This document shows positions 1 through 10,572 of a stretch of 64,000 bases of DNA, piece by piece. The notes beneath the pieces are model-generated. The model was not told where the DNA came from, did not search any database, and worked only from the letters and a program-made list of their open reading frames with translations. The first letter of the stretch is position 1. The number at the start of each line of letters is the position of its first letter. The position numbers and the translations under genes are program-made. This DNA is from Liopterus haemorrhoidalis (taxonomy: Eukaryota; Arthropoda; Insecta; Coleoptera; Dytiscidae), in the NCBI GenBank assembly GCA_963971575.1, contig OZ020623.1, forward strand, positions 11,286,980 to 11,350,979, given 5' to 3'.

Positions 1-2240
1 TTGCTTTTCAAAATATTTGCCTTTATAAACTTTTCAAACCAATTCTCGAAACATTTTTTTCACACTGAAGTTGGTATCTCAAAAACATGGTTTTCGAAGG
101 TTTCAATAGCTTCTTGAGGTTATAAAATCATTGTCCACGTATTTTTTGTTTGACATTGGGGAACAAAAAAAAGTCGTAAGGGGATAAATCCGGTGAATAC
201 GGGCAATGAGACATTAATTCGAGGTTTTCCCATTGAATTAATTAATTATTTGACGTGCTGTGTGGGAGCTTGTCAAGTTGAAGAATGAAACGACGATTTT
301 GGTTGTTTTTCCTGCTTTGTCGATGACTTCTGGCAAATAAATTGTTGTATACTATTCAGCATTAACTGTTCTCCGATCCTCTAAAGAAATGTATTGAATA
401 GTTGATAGTTTTACTTGGTGAAACTTGAATATAGATAATCAGTTATTAAATGAAATGCTTGGTAAAGTTTCACAAACTGTAGCTTTGAAAATAGTAAATA
501 TTACCGAAACTGCAATCAGCATGTTCAATAAAACAGTTTGTGAAACTTTAACTTTAAGGATTTCATTTAATAACCGAACCTTTAAAGAAAAGGTTGCGAC
601 ATGTCCAGTACAACCGAAGATTTAAATTCTTGGAAGTGCTTCGTGAACGAATAACTCTTGTGGGTTTCGATTCATCATGGAAGACCCAAACAATGAATTG
701 TTGCTTAGTTTTCGGTTCATATGAATAAATCCAAGTTTCGTCACCTGTAACGATGTTGTATACGGATTTTGCAGTGCCTACGTTGAATTTTTTTAGGAAC
801 ATCTTTTTCACTGCGAAATGCCAAAGGATGCCTCTATATCACGGTAAGTCACATGCCGATCTTCTTCAATCATTTTGCGCGCAGTATCGATATTTTTTTT
901 GAATCACAACCGATTTTGGTCGACCTTCAAAAGATTCATCACTGACGGACGCACGACCACGACGAATTTCTGCAAACCAATAGGGGATACGCATAAAATT
1001 TGTATTTCCTTAAAACTACATTATTTTGATATGTTAATGTTAGTTATGTCACCTAACAAAACAAAAATTACATTTTAATTAATATTATAGCCAAATTTTT
1101 GAATTAAAATATTGTAAATTTGAAATAAGCCGGCCACGGAGCGAAGGTTGCCGAGTAAAAACAACTGAGTAAGACGTCAAACGATAGGGGTTTCACGTCA
1201 CAGATACAGCTACAACATAATCTTTACACGTGTGTATATTGTATTGTTCGAGAGTTTTGTATTTGTTTTTAAACAATTTTTCACGCATTTATTATTAAAA
1301 TGGCAGATAATGATTTTGTTAGGGCTTAGAATGATAATTTACCCAACATTGATGCATTTATGCTCATGGAATATATGAAAAATAATGAATGCTACAGTGC
1401 TGAAGAAATACGTGGTGTCAAAGCAGACCTGTAAGTAATTTTTATTTTATATTCTATAACTTTATGTAAACAAACGCTGCAACTCTGTAAAATGTAAATA
1501 TTTATGTAATTTAGATGTCAGAATTTTACTACATTGTTTACATGAAATTACAAAACGTTAGAGGCATAATTGAAATACTGCAATATAAGTTATCTATTTT
1601 AATATAAAATTTAATTCGGTAAACATGTATAAATTGTTTTTATAGAATTAAACTTTATTTTAATTAAAATCACTCTAACTTTACATAACCTATAAAAGTT
1701 ATACAAACAAATAAGTTCACAACAGACTATGTACGCCGGTAAGCTAGTAGTGTCATGCGTCAGTTAGAAGGGGTATGACGTCACACGTCGCTTTCATACG
1801 CGCTACATACATTTATGATTTTTATAAGCCTTCAAATTACAACAAAAAAAAATTAAAAACTGTTTTTTATGTTTATATGCAACAAGAGGAATATAATAAA
1901 AATTTTTAAAAAAATCATGCCTATCCCCTATTGTAAACAGTCTTTTCTGATGGTGCTTCATTACCAAAAGTTGAACGAAGCGAATCTATGCATTGTTGTT
2001 GAGTTAGGCCTTTACTAAAATCGTAAAAAAACATCCAACGAAAACCTTCACGAGTAATATCCATTTTTTCACAAACTTGTTTTTTTAACGCTCACTATCA
2101 ACAAACTACTCGGTCGATTTATAAGCTGCCACTGATTTCACAATAACATGTGTCAAATTTTACGAATATAGGTAGTAATGACACATTTCAATATTGCCAT
2201 CTAGTGGTCGTTTGTAAAAACATAAAAGGTAAACCTCGTA
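1..2240 (-). pseudogene. mar-3 mariner copy 1, interrupted transposase
   Basis: Degenerate mariner transposase read on the minus strand. Around 2040-1935 it opens with a product starting MDITREGFRW; after the inserted element at 978-1933 it continues with the helix-turn-helix part (RRGRASVSDE) near 950-900 and the first catalytic motif GDETWIYSYEP near 735. Several stops and frameshifts break it. The 5' terminus ends in ACCTCGTA at 2240, matching the terminus of copy 2 at 36339. The 3' terminus lies beyond the window start; bases 1-60 correspond to copy 2 positions 40370-40430. Family assignment rests on the GDE(T/K)W motif typical of DD34D mariners. Confidence 0.85.
978..1933 (+). mobile_element. 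CAATAGGGG inverted-repeat element, copy 1
   Basis: A 956-bp unit begins CAATAGGGGATA and ends TATCCCCTATTG, perfect inverted termini. It sits inside mar-3: deleting it rejoins the mariner sequence found uninterrupted at 38520-38550. Inside, 1301-1430 encodes a short exon-like peptide (MADNDFVRA, stop, NDNLPNIDAFM ... EEIRGVKADL) followed at once by GTAAGT, a splice-donor-like sequence. From memory, EIRGVKA resembles the N-terminus of a repeated arthropod protein with a SWIM zinc finger and YqaJ-type domain; this is not verified. The rest is non-coding AT-rich DNA. A second copy lies at 20578-21555. Superfamily unresolved; a 2-bp AT target duplication is possible. Confidence 0.75.
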
Positions 2241-2984
2241 CGCTTTTATTCAATAAATTTGGTCTCTCTCCTCGCACGTTATGACCTGCGGGGTCTTAGC
2301 TAGATCACTGCCTTTTAGATATTCATATATTTTAAATTAAATTTTCTATCCACAAATGTACCCTAATATTAATTTTTGCTTTCTAAAGAATCGGCTATAA
2401 GAATCCGAGTTTTTCATATGTATTAATATTGACAATATTCAGTCAATAAAAGTTATCGATTTTGTGGTCCAATAGCAATGTTTCCGTACCTGTTCCAGAG
2501 TTTATCCCGCGGGAACCGGACTTTCCTGAGTTACTACCGAGCTATTCGCCTCACATATAATAATTACTTCGCGTCTACTCCCTTTAATCCCACATAAGTA
2601 TTATAACCGTCTGCTGCATGAAATAAACCTTGGAGTTTTTGGATTTTTAATGTTTATTTATGGTGGGATAAAGTAGAAGTATAGGTATTGTAAAAAGTGC
2701 AATTAAACATTTACAAAGGTTTTTTTAAAACTATTTTCTTGTGTACGTATTGTTCAGTAAATACGTCGTAAGGGTTGTTATACAAATATTATGTTAAATA
2801 ACAATTATTAATCACAGTCTTATTGTTATTATTTGATAAAAAATTTCATTATCAATACCAAAGTTCAATGTTTTTATTTCTAGTTCAACCATCGATGTCA
2901 ATAAATACTTATTTGTGTACCAAGTGCATGAAATACCAGTTTAGCATACGAAAGTAAGTTTTTTTGACGTGCCAAAAGTAAATA
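2241..2984. other. No recognisable feature
   Basis: AT-rich sequence between mar-3 and the first TCE. No reading frame, RNA gene or repeat family recognised on either strand. Confidence 0.5.
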
Positions 2985-3118
2985 AATTGATGTTAAGTGT
3001 GAATTTTCACACATTTCAGGGTTTCGCAGGTATTTAGTAAGTGAATAATGATTATATGGGATGCCAAAACAAATTTTATGTTAAAATATTTTTTTTTGTT
3101 AATTTTAATTCGAATGCC

Positions 3119-4047
3119 ATTTTTAGGGTTTTGTAGGTATGACCAAAAAACCCTTATACCGTCATTTTGTCGTCTGTCTGTCTGTCGGTCTGTCTGTCTG
3201 TCTGTCGGTCTGTCTGTCTGTCTGTTCGGTAAAAATTGTAGCCAAACGGCTAAACCTAGAGAGTTGAAATTTGGCATGCTTATACAACTCTTTGACCCGC
3301 ACATAGGAAAAATACTAAAACATCTAAAAAACATACTCCCCTAAAAATATAAACAAATATGTGCTCATCGAAAACAAAAATATTTTTTTCAAATTCTGAA
3401 TAGGGTATCAAATGAAAGCCCTTAGTACGTGGATTAACGATCAAATTTTTATTTTTGCAAAATAAATTATTTTGATGAGATTTTCGCCAAAATTGTGCAA
3501 AAAAAAAATTTGTCCCACACCCTGTAGCCCAGATGGTTTAAACTAAAAATCTAAAAAATTCTAAGTAATGTATATTGGTGTGAACCGAAATAGTACAACA
3601 GGAATTTTTGATCAGATTATGTTTTCGGAAAATTTGTGGTTTTTTGTGGTTTTTGGTTCACAAAGTACAAAAGTTATACCAATGTAAGACACACATGCAA
3701 GGCGTGCGATAGCTTAATGGGTTAGAGCACTGGTGTCGTAAGCTGGAAAACGAAGGGTTTCGAGTTCGAGTACGGAGCGAATTTTTATTATGTTGAAATT
3801 ATTTTGTCAAAATTCTAGTTATATTTTGACAAATGTTGTATTTAATTTTTAAGAGCGTAAATTTAATAACCAGTCTTATTATATGATTAACAGACGATAA
3901 ATTATTTTAAAAATATCGTTCATTTTGCCGTGATTACTACAAAGTAAAATTTGTCCTACACACTCAGCATACCACCTTCACTTGTTATATACCTGCGAAA
4001 CCCTGAAATGTGTGAATATTCACACTTCACATCAATTTTTTTTTTAT
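3119..4047 (+). mobile_element. tRNA-cassette element TCE-A (subfamily I)
   Basis: Forward copy of the recurrent family. In order: TTTTTAGGGTTTTGTAGG end; TCTG microsatellite 3173-3224; conserved module with GCCAAACGGC and GGCATGC; a fixed degenerate tRNA-like segment with A-box-like TAGCCCAGATGG at 3525 and B-box-like GGTGTGAACCG at 3577; a variable tRNA-like cassette 3702-3778; a T-rich tract; a subfamily-specific tail; and the hairpin GTGTGAATATTCACAC near 4010-4035. No protein is encoded. The two ends share (T/C)AGGGTTT(T/C)G(T/C)AGGTAT as an imperfect inverted repeat. Class unknown: it could be a non-autonomous DNA element or a composite SINE. Confidence 0.75.
3702..3778 (+). pseudogene. 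tRNA-like cassette in TCE-A
   Basis: Contains a D-arm/A-box sequence TAGCTTAATGGGTTAGAGC whose stem bases can pair (GCTT with GAGC), and a B-box-like TTTCGAGTTCGAG about 45 nt downstream. The acceptor stem is not convincing. It corresponds to the cassette in TCE-B and, in eroded form, TCE-D. Isotype not assigned. Confidence 0.5.
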
Positions 4048-4423
4048 AGCAAATTTCAATAAGATTTTGAAAATTGCGCTTACGGTTTCCATTGGTTGTT
4101 TGAGTCATAAGCTCCGCCCTTCTGATTACGTGTATTTATAGGAAAATAAACAGCAGTACAGCAGTAATATATTTAGGCTCTAATATGATACATTATATCA
4201 CATGACATAACATATATGTTATATATTTTATTTTTTTACTTGTATCCATGGTATTATATATAAGTTACTTGGTTGTAAGTCCAAGAGTATTCAATTTCAA
4301 CAATTTCCACTGGTTGGATTAAATTTACGCTTTTAAAAATGAAATGCAATATTTGCTCATATATAACTTGTATTTTGAAAAAATAATATAAACAAAATAA
4401 CAATGCAAAAAAAAAACAGAAAA

Positions 4424-5339
4424 AATTGATGTGAAGTGTGAATATTCACACATTTCAGGGTTTCGCAGGTATATAATAAGTGAAGGCGGTATGCTGAGTG
4501 TGTAGGACAAATTTTACTTTGTAGTAATCACGGCAAAATGAACGATATTTTTAAAATAATTTATCGTCTGTTAATCATATAATAAGACTGGTTATTAAAT
4601 TTACGCTCTTAAAAATTAAATGCATCATTTGTCAAAATTGACTAGAATTTTGACAAAATAATTTCAACATAATAAAAATGCAAAAAAAAAACAGAAAAAA
4701 TAAAATTCAATCCGACCTTGAACTCGAAACCCTTCGTTTCACACACCAGTGCTCTAACCCATTACGCCATCGCACGCCTTGCATGTGAGTGTCTTACATT
4801 GATATAACTTTTGTACTTTGTGAACCAAAAATCACAAAAAATGCGTTATTTTCCGAAAACATAATCTGATCAAAAATTCCTGTTGTACTATTTCGGTTCA
4901 CACCAATATACATTACTTAGAATTTTTTTAGATTTTTAGTTTAAACCATCTGGGCTACAGGGTGTGGGACAAATTTTTGTTTGCACAATTTTGGCAGAAA
5001 TGGCATCAAAATAATTTATTTTGCAAAAATAAAATTTTGATCGTTAATCCACGTACTAAGGACTTTCATTTGATACCCTACTCAGAACTTTAAAAAAATA
5101 TTTTTTTTTTCGATGAGCACATATTTGTTTATATTTTTAGGGGTATATGTTTTTTAGATGTTTTAGTATTTTTCCTATGTGCGGGTCAAAGAGTTGTATG
5201 AGCATGCCAAATTTCAAGTCTCTAGGTTTAGCCGTTTGGCTACAATTTTTACGGAACAGACAGACAGACAGACAGACAGACAGACGACAAAATGATGGTA
5301 TAAGGGTTTTTTGGTCATACCTACAAAACCCTAAAAATG
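4424..5339 (-). mobile_element. tRNA-cassette element TCE-B (subfamily I)
   Basis: Reverse copy closely similar to TCE-A, so the two form an inverted pair around a spacer of about 380 bp. It runs from the hairpin near 4433-4455, through the subfamily I tail, the tRNA-like cassette (4709-4780), the fixed module and the CAGA microsatellite (5259-5285) to the CCCTAAAAA terminus. Confidence 0.75.
4709..4780 (-). pseudogene. tRNA-like cassette in TCE-B
   Basis: On the minus strand: GATGGCGTAATGGGTTAGAGC (A-box side, split here as GATGGCGTAATGGG and TTAGAGC) and GGGTTTCGAGTTC (B-box side). Same cassette type as TCE-A with independent substitutions. Confidence 0.5.
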
Positions 5340-6066
5340 GAAAAAAAGTTAAACTAATCCTTAATTGTAAACTAAGACTAGAAATAAACATAAATTTGTT
5401 GTTCTAAGGTTAAATACGTTCGTTAAAGACGTTCGTTAAAGACGTTAAAAGTCCAGCGTTAATTATTTCCTTTCCATTGTCACAAAATAATATAATCTAA
5501 TTCGTTTTGCTAACTTTATTTTTCCTATTTGTTAAATCTCTATCTGTAATTCTATCCTGTCCTTTGAAAAGGGGAAATGGTGTCAAAAAATTCAATTTAC
5601 AAACCTTTATCTGAAATTTCGTGCGTGAAAAAATATAATCGAACACCGGGGACTTTCAAATTTGGTTGTTTAACCCCAACAATCAAAGTATACATATATT
5701 ATACATTGTTTAACCCCTGTTTTAATGGGTATTCGTGTGTATGTGTGTGTGTATAAGTGTTTGTGTGTGGGTGTCACGTGCATGGATTGTGAATGTTTCA
5801 TACAGAAGTCCTCAAACTGTCACTCATTAACGTTGACAGATTGTTGATTGCATTATTCATCGGAATATTTAAGTAAGATTAATGAGAATAACTAATATAC
5901 GTCTGCCTTGTTAAATCTACATTTGCCAAAAGGATGTGACTTATTCAACCCGAGCTGAGATTTCGAATATTGTAAATTGTTACTGTTAAATAGTTTTGAT
6001 TCCTTTTTCTTCAATAGGGCAAGATGAAGGACTTATGTGAATGGATCATTTACATAAGCCCTTTGT
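5340..6066. other. No gene; short direct and GT repeats
   Basis: No coding signal. Two local repeats: the 13-bp unit ACGTTCGTTAAAG twice in tandem with a third partial unit at about 5417-5447, and a GT-rich run at 5736-5770. Confidence 0.5.
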
Positions 6067-8146
6067 ATCAAATATCGTGCAGTGATTAAATACTTGTTTT
6101 TGAAAAAGAAAACGATGAGATCAACACCGAACGATGTTTATGGGGACTCGATATCAGCATCGATATGCACCTTCGATATCAACAATTAAATATTGGACAG
6201 CTGACTTTAAACGTGGTCATAAGAGTATTTTTGATAATGAGCGTCCAGGCTGTCCAAAAGTGGTCACCACGCCAGAAAATGTCGATAAAATGCATGGAAT
6301 GATAACACTGCGCAACAAAATAATTTTTTATCTTGATGCCGGAAAAGTAAGAACTGATTTTTGACATTTTTGATGTGCTGATTCCAAAAATACCTGACTC
6401 TTTTTCGTAGCAGCTTTAGTTTTTGAGATACAGACTAACTGATTTTAGTTGTTTATCTAAAAACGATAAACTTCCTCCTTGGACAGAAAAGTGGATATAA
6501 AAAATATCCTTGTTTTTTATCTCTTTGGGACAGCAGAGATAAGGATCAGCACTGGGTTAACAGAAATTGGGTGATTTCCATTAAGAAATTTCATAATTCA
6601 AGAAAAACAAAACGTTGTCAACGAACCTTTGGTTGCGAGAGAGAAAATTATATTTCTACCCTTGCATATCAAGTTTGGGCTTATGTAGCAATTTTTGAAG
6701 GCTTTAAGCCGAGATGGACTTTGTGTAGGCTACTTGACACGTAAATTTCCTGGGATTAACTCTGAAAAACTGAAAGCCAGAATATTTGATGGTCCTCAGA
6801 TAAGACAACATACTGAAGATCCACAATCCAATCCAACCGCATCAATGAACGAGATTTTATCTAATTCTTGGAGTTCATTTATTCAAGTAGTACAAAATTT
6901 TCTTGGAAATCATAAGGCAGAGAATTAGTGGAAAATATGCTTTCCAACTTTAATATTCTCGGTGTTATTATGACCACTTACCAGAAAACCTAGGTGATTT
7001 TAGTGAAGAACCGGGGGAAAAATTCCATCAGGACATAAAATTATGAAAGATAGATATCAAGGAAGATAAGATAGCCACACGATGGCCTACTACTGTTGGA
7101 GTCTTCAGAAAGACTGTTCTGGTAAACTCCATGCTAGAAAGTCGTACAAAAGAACATTTTTAAGTGATAAGTGATGGATGTATATTTATCTACTTTGTGA
7201 AATAAATACCGTACTTTGTCTCTTTTGTGTTTGTAACTGGCAGTTGGAGCAAATAGTAACAGTAATAACGTGAAAAATACACAAGAAATAAGATATTTTA
7301 TTGTAAAAGAGGCCAAAATAGCGTGTCTCAAAATCTAGATCTGATAGACCAAATCTGACGGCTATTTTGGATTCTGTGCCCAAAAATTACCTAGAGACAG
7401 TTAAAAACTCGCAGGCACCAAAATGTCTGTTGGGCTCTGTAATCGACGATCGACGAGAGATAGTTGAGGCTGCGGGCATCTCAGCCGAACGGGTGCTCAA
7501 CATTTTGCATGAATATTTGGGAATGAAGAAGCTCTCTACCAGATGGGTAACTCGGTCGTCTGACCATTTCGAAAGAATGTGGCGATGTTAAATCACGATA
7601 AAAAGGACTTTTTGCGCCGTTACGTAACCGTGGACGAAACATAGATCCATCACAACACATCAGAGACCAAGAAATAATCGAAACAGTGGATTGCTCCTGG
7701 CGAATCGAAGCCAGAGAAGGCCGAGGTGGGTCTGTCGGCCAACAAAATCATGGCCACAGTTTTTTGGGATACGCACGGTAACATTCGATCGACTACCTGG
7801 AAAAGGGCAAAACGTCATGGGTGTATATTATGCAGAGCGGTTGGACCGATTTGAAGCGAAAGCGCCCGCATTTGGCGAAAAAAAAGTGCTGTTCCACCAA
7901 GACAACGTACCGATCCACAAGAACGTAGTCGCAATGGTAAACCTTCATGATTTTTTCTACGAATTGGTTCCTCATCCACCATATTTGCCAGATTTGGCCC
8001 CTACGACTATTATTTATTTCCAAACTTAAAGAAATGGCTCAGTGGTAAGAGACCTATTTCAGGGCTTCGAGAAATCGTATTATTCGGAGGGCATCGAAAA
8101 ATTGGAGAATCGATGAACGAAGTGAAATGAAACTAAAATGAGACAT
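6067..8146 (+). pseudogene. mar-2 mariner copy, interrupted transposase
   Basis: Two blocks of the same transposase family as 20314-26948. Block 1 (6067-6305) has the N-terminal DNA-binding region (TIKYWTADFKRG, ERPGCPKVVTTPENVDK). Block 2 (7441-8146) resumes at the next codons (DDRREI-EAAGISAERVLNIL) and reaches the second catalytic motif FHQDNVPIH near 7895 and the DLAP region near 7995. Frameshifts break it. Removing 6306-7440 restores the order seen at 26049-26110. No inverted terminus was identified on either side. Confidence 0.8.
6306..7440 (+). mobile_element. Insert in mar-2 carrying a decayed transposon-associated gene
   Basis: Sequence that splits the mariner. Its centre (about 6520-7165) encodes, with frameshifts, pieces of a protein family I recognise as widely repeated in arthropod genomes: LWDSRDKDQHW near 6520; a block with ARIFDGPQIRQ and VVQNFLGNHKA (6695-6928); DHLPENLGDFSEEPGEKF near 6980; and AYYCWSLQKDCSGKLHARKS ending at a stop near 7170. 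The usual family motif is close to SEEQGERFHQD. Function unknown; the high copy number suggests a transposon-derived gene. Element termini are not obvious; the junctions may share TAA. Confidence 0.6.
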
Positions 8147-8254
8147 TTGAAAATTTGACAAATGAGAATTTTAATATATTAAAATAACCGTGCACCATTC
8201 TACTTACTCAATAAATAAAATTATATTATTTCAAAAATTATTTTGTCAAAAAAA

Positions 8255-8345
8255 AAAAATCTTAATGATGTACAATGATGGGAACCGGAATAGTTCAACA
8301 AAAATGTTTTTTGGAAAATTACGAAATTTTGTTTCGCAAAAAAAT
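8255..8345 (+). repeat. TCE fragment
   Basis: Short piece of the conserved TCE module, recognisable by ATGTACAATGATGGGAACCG followed by AATAGTTCAAC, between the mar-2 end and the LINE tail. Confidence 0.4.
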
Positions 8346-8913
8346 TATTATATTTTTAAAATTTATAATAATAATAATAATAATAATAATAATCTTTATT
8401 GTCTAATAGATCGTACAATTGTCGATATAAGACTCGTCAAAAAATACAAAAAACATTACATCAACATAATAAACATAATATTTTAGTTGTCTGTCAGAAA
8501 TTCAGAAACCGATTAGAATGATCTTTCTATTAAATATTTTTTTAAATTATTTTTGAAAATTTTAAAGTTACTTAACTGCTGAATTTCTGACGGTAGTTTA
8601 TTAAATAAAATTATTGCCATATATTTTGGACTGCGTTGATAGGTAGTGGTTCTGTGCTTCGGAATCATCAACTGGGTATGACCGTGTCGCGTATCGTATG
8701 CGTGTGATTCACCTAACAGTTGAAATTGAGTTTTATTTTTAAAGGCATATAATAGCGTTTCTAATATATATAATGAAGGTACTGTTAAAATATTAAGTTT
8801 TTTAAACAATAATTTACATGAAGATCTGAATGGTTTTCCTGTTAAGGTTCGTACTGCAGATTTCTGTAATTTAAATATTCGGTCTGCCTCAGTTGATCTC
8901 CCCCAGCAGATTA

Positions 8914-10226
8914 TACAAGGTGTCTCAAAAGAAATTTTATATTTAGTGGATCGATTAAAAAAAAAGTAAGCCGTATATAGAAATTTTTTTTATTAATTAT
9001 TAAAATACACCTTTTGGGTATTTATTCCTTAAAATAATATCGTCTAAATGTAGACCCTCGCGTTCTCGGCACTCATTTAATCGAACAGTAAAATTACTTA
9101 TGACGTCTCGGCAGGTGGACTCAGGGATGGCTGCCATTTCGTGACGGATATTTTCTTTCAAATGCGCCAGTGAAGTCGGTTTATTGGCGTAAACTTTAGA
9201 TTTAAGATAACCCCATAAGAAAAAGTCCATAGGGGTTAAATCTGGACTGCGTGGAGGCCAATTTATGTCACCTCTCCGGGAGATCAATTTGCCTGAGAAA
9301 ATTTCACGAACACGTGGCAGAGACATATTGGACGTGTGTGAAGTTGCTCCGTCCTGTTGGAACCATGTTCTTTGGTTATAGCCAGGAAAGTTTTGCAGTT
9401 CAGGTACCAAGAAGTTGTCTAACATCTCCACATAACGCTCTGAATTCACTGTAACTGCACGCCCCCTTTCGTCTTCAAAAAAGTAAGGGCCGATAATTCC
9501 TCGCGCCGACATCGCAGCCCATACGGTCACTTTAGGCGAATGTAGGGGTTACTGATATTTGCGTTTCGGATTCGTTGCACTCCAGTAGCGGCAGTTCTGC
9601 TTATTTACGTGGCCATTAAGATGAAAATGAGCTTCATCCGAAAACAAAATGTTGGTAAACGTTGAAAATCGCTCAATCACCTGATTTACGAAATTAAGCC
9701 TCTGACTGGCATCTTGGGGCTTTAATTCTTGCACCAATTGAATTTTGTGGGGGTGCAGCTTTAGGTCTTTGTGCATAATGCGATGTAATGATGATCTATG
9801 CACATTTAAAGCACTTGCGCGCTTCCGAATTGAAAGGTTCGGGTCGTCACGAACAGACTGATTAACATTCTCCACGTTTTCTACCGTTCTTGATAACCTA
9901 GGTCGCCCGGATTTTGATTTATCCAGCGTTGTACCAGTCTCTTCAAACTTTTTAACCCAATGTCGAATGAGAGGAATGCTTGGCGCATCATTTAAGTGGC
10001 GAAAACCTCGAATACTGCAGAATTTTCTACGCGCTACAGTCGCCGAATCACCGTTTTTGTAAAACTCTCGCACGCATAACGCGCGGTCTGGTCCCGAGAA
10101 ACGCTCCTTAGCGACTAAATTCCCAAGAGCCAGGCTACCGATTGACATAACCCCCGCGCCCCTCGGATACGTTGCGTTCACGCAGTAAGTTAAATAAATA
10201 TAAAATTTCTTTTGAGACACCTTGTA
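8914..10226 (-). mobile_element. DD41D Tc1/mariner element, near complete
   Basis: 1.31-kb element bounded by TA at both ends with inverted termini ACAAGGTGTCTCAAAAGAAA. It is inserted at a TA inside the LINE reading frame. It carries one long transposase gene (9000-10148). A second, internally deleted copy is at 43968-44873, and a lone terminus-like sequence occurs at 33008. Confidence 0.9.
9000..10148 (-). pseudogene. DD41D transposase with one in-frame stop
   Basis: Transposase catalysing cut-and-paste movement of the surrounding element. I start it at MSIGSLALGN (10148) because upstream codons read into the terminal repeat. The N-terminal half has the ERFSGPDRALCVREFY region and a helix-turn-helix with KSGRPRLSRTVENV. 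Catalytic residues are visible: D171 in FSDEAHFH, D266 in FQQDGATSHT and D308 in PDLTPMDFF; D266 and D308 are separated by 41 residues, hence DD41D. A TAA at codon 200 (9549-9551) interrupts the frame with no shift; otherwise about 382 codons are open. Host origin of the stop versus sequencing error cannot be told. Confidence 0.9.
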
Positions 10227-10572
10227 CCATAAGACATAACAGACTGTATATTGGCGAAATAAAAAATTTTACATACATTAGAGTTTGAAAGGTTTTTCAG
10301 TTTCCTTAGACAATAAAGAGCTTTGGCGATTTTTGCAGAAATATCATTTATATGATTTTTCCAATTTAAATTATCATCAACAATCACACCCAAAAATTTA
10401 GTATGATGGACTGTATTAATATTTGCTATAATTCTAGAATCTATTATTTTTGAAATGTCATTATTAATATTAAAATGAATCATATTTGTTTTATTTAAAT
10501 TTAAAATTAAGTTGTTCGTTGAGAACCAATTATTGTTTTATCAAAAAAAAAATCTCTTAAAGTGTAGATTAA

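Larger units (their letters stand above)
2985..4423 (-). mobile_element. TCE subfamily II copy S, split by TCE-A
   Basis: Reverse-oriented TCE remnant. The left part (2985-3118) has the terminal hairpin GTGTGAATTTTCACAC followed by CAGGGTTTCGCAGG and runs to AATTCGAATGCC. The framework resumes at about 4046 with the sequence seen in TCE-F (AAATTGCGC, TTCCATTGG, TTTCCACTGG) and stops at 4423, where TCE-B begins. The gap is filled by TCE-A. The order of segments matches TCE-F, which supports an insertion of one family member into another. Confidence 0.6.
8363..10530 (-). pseudogene. LINE 3' end, ORF2 C-terminus, split by a DD41D element
   Basis: Minus-strand non-LTR retrotransposon fragment, 5' truncated. 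10483-10227 encodes the post-polymerase region (KFLGVIVDDNLNWKNHI, IQSVMSYG). The frame continues across the insertion as IICWGRSTEADRIFKLQKSA and then 8809-8513 (YDTRHGHT, PKYMAIILFNKLPSEIQ). A stop near 8500 is followed by an AAT-repeat tail at 8367-8394, typical of some LINE 3' ends. Removing 8914-10226 plus one TA restores a continuous frame over the junction. The catalytic YADD region is absent. Confidence 0.8.
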
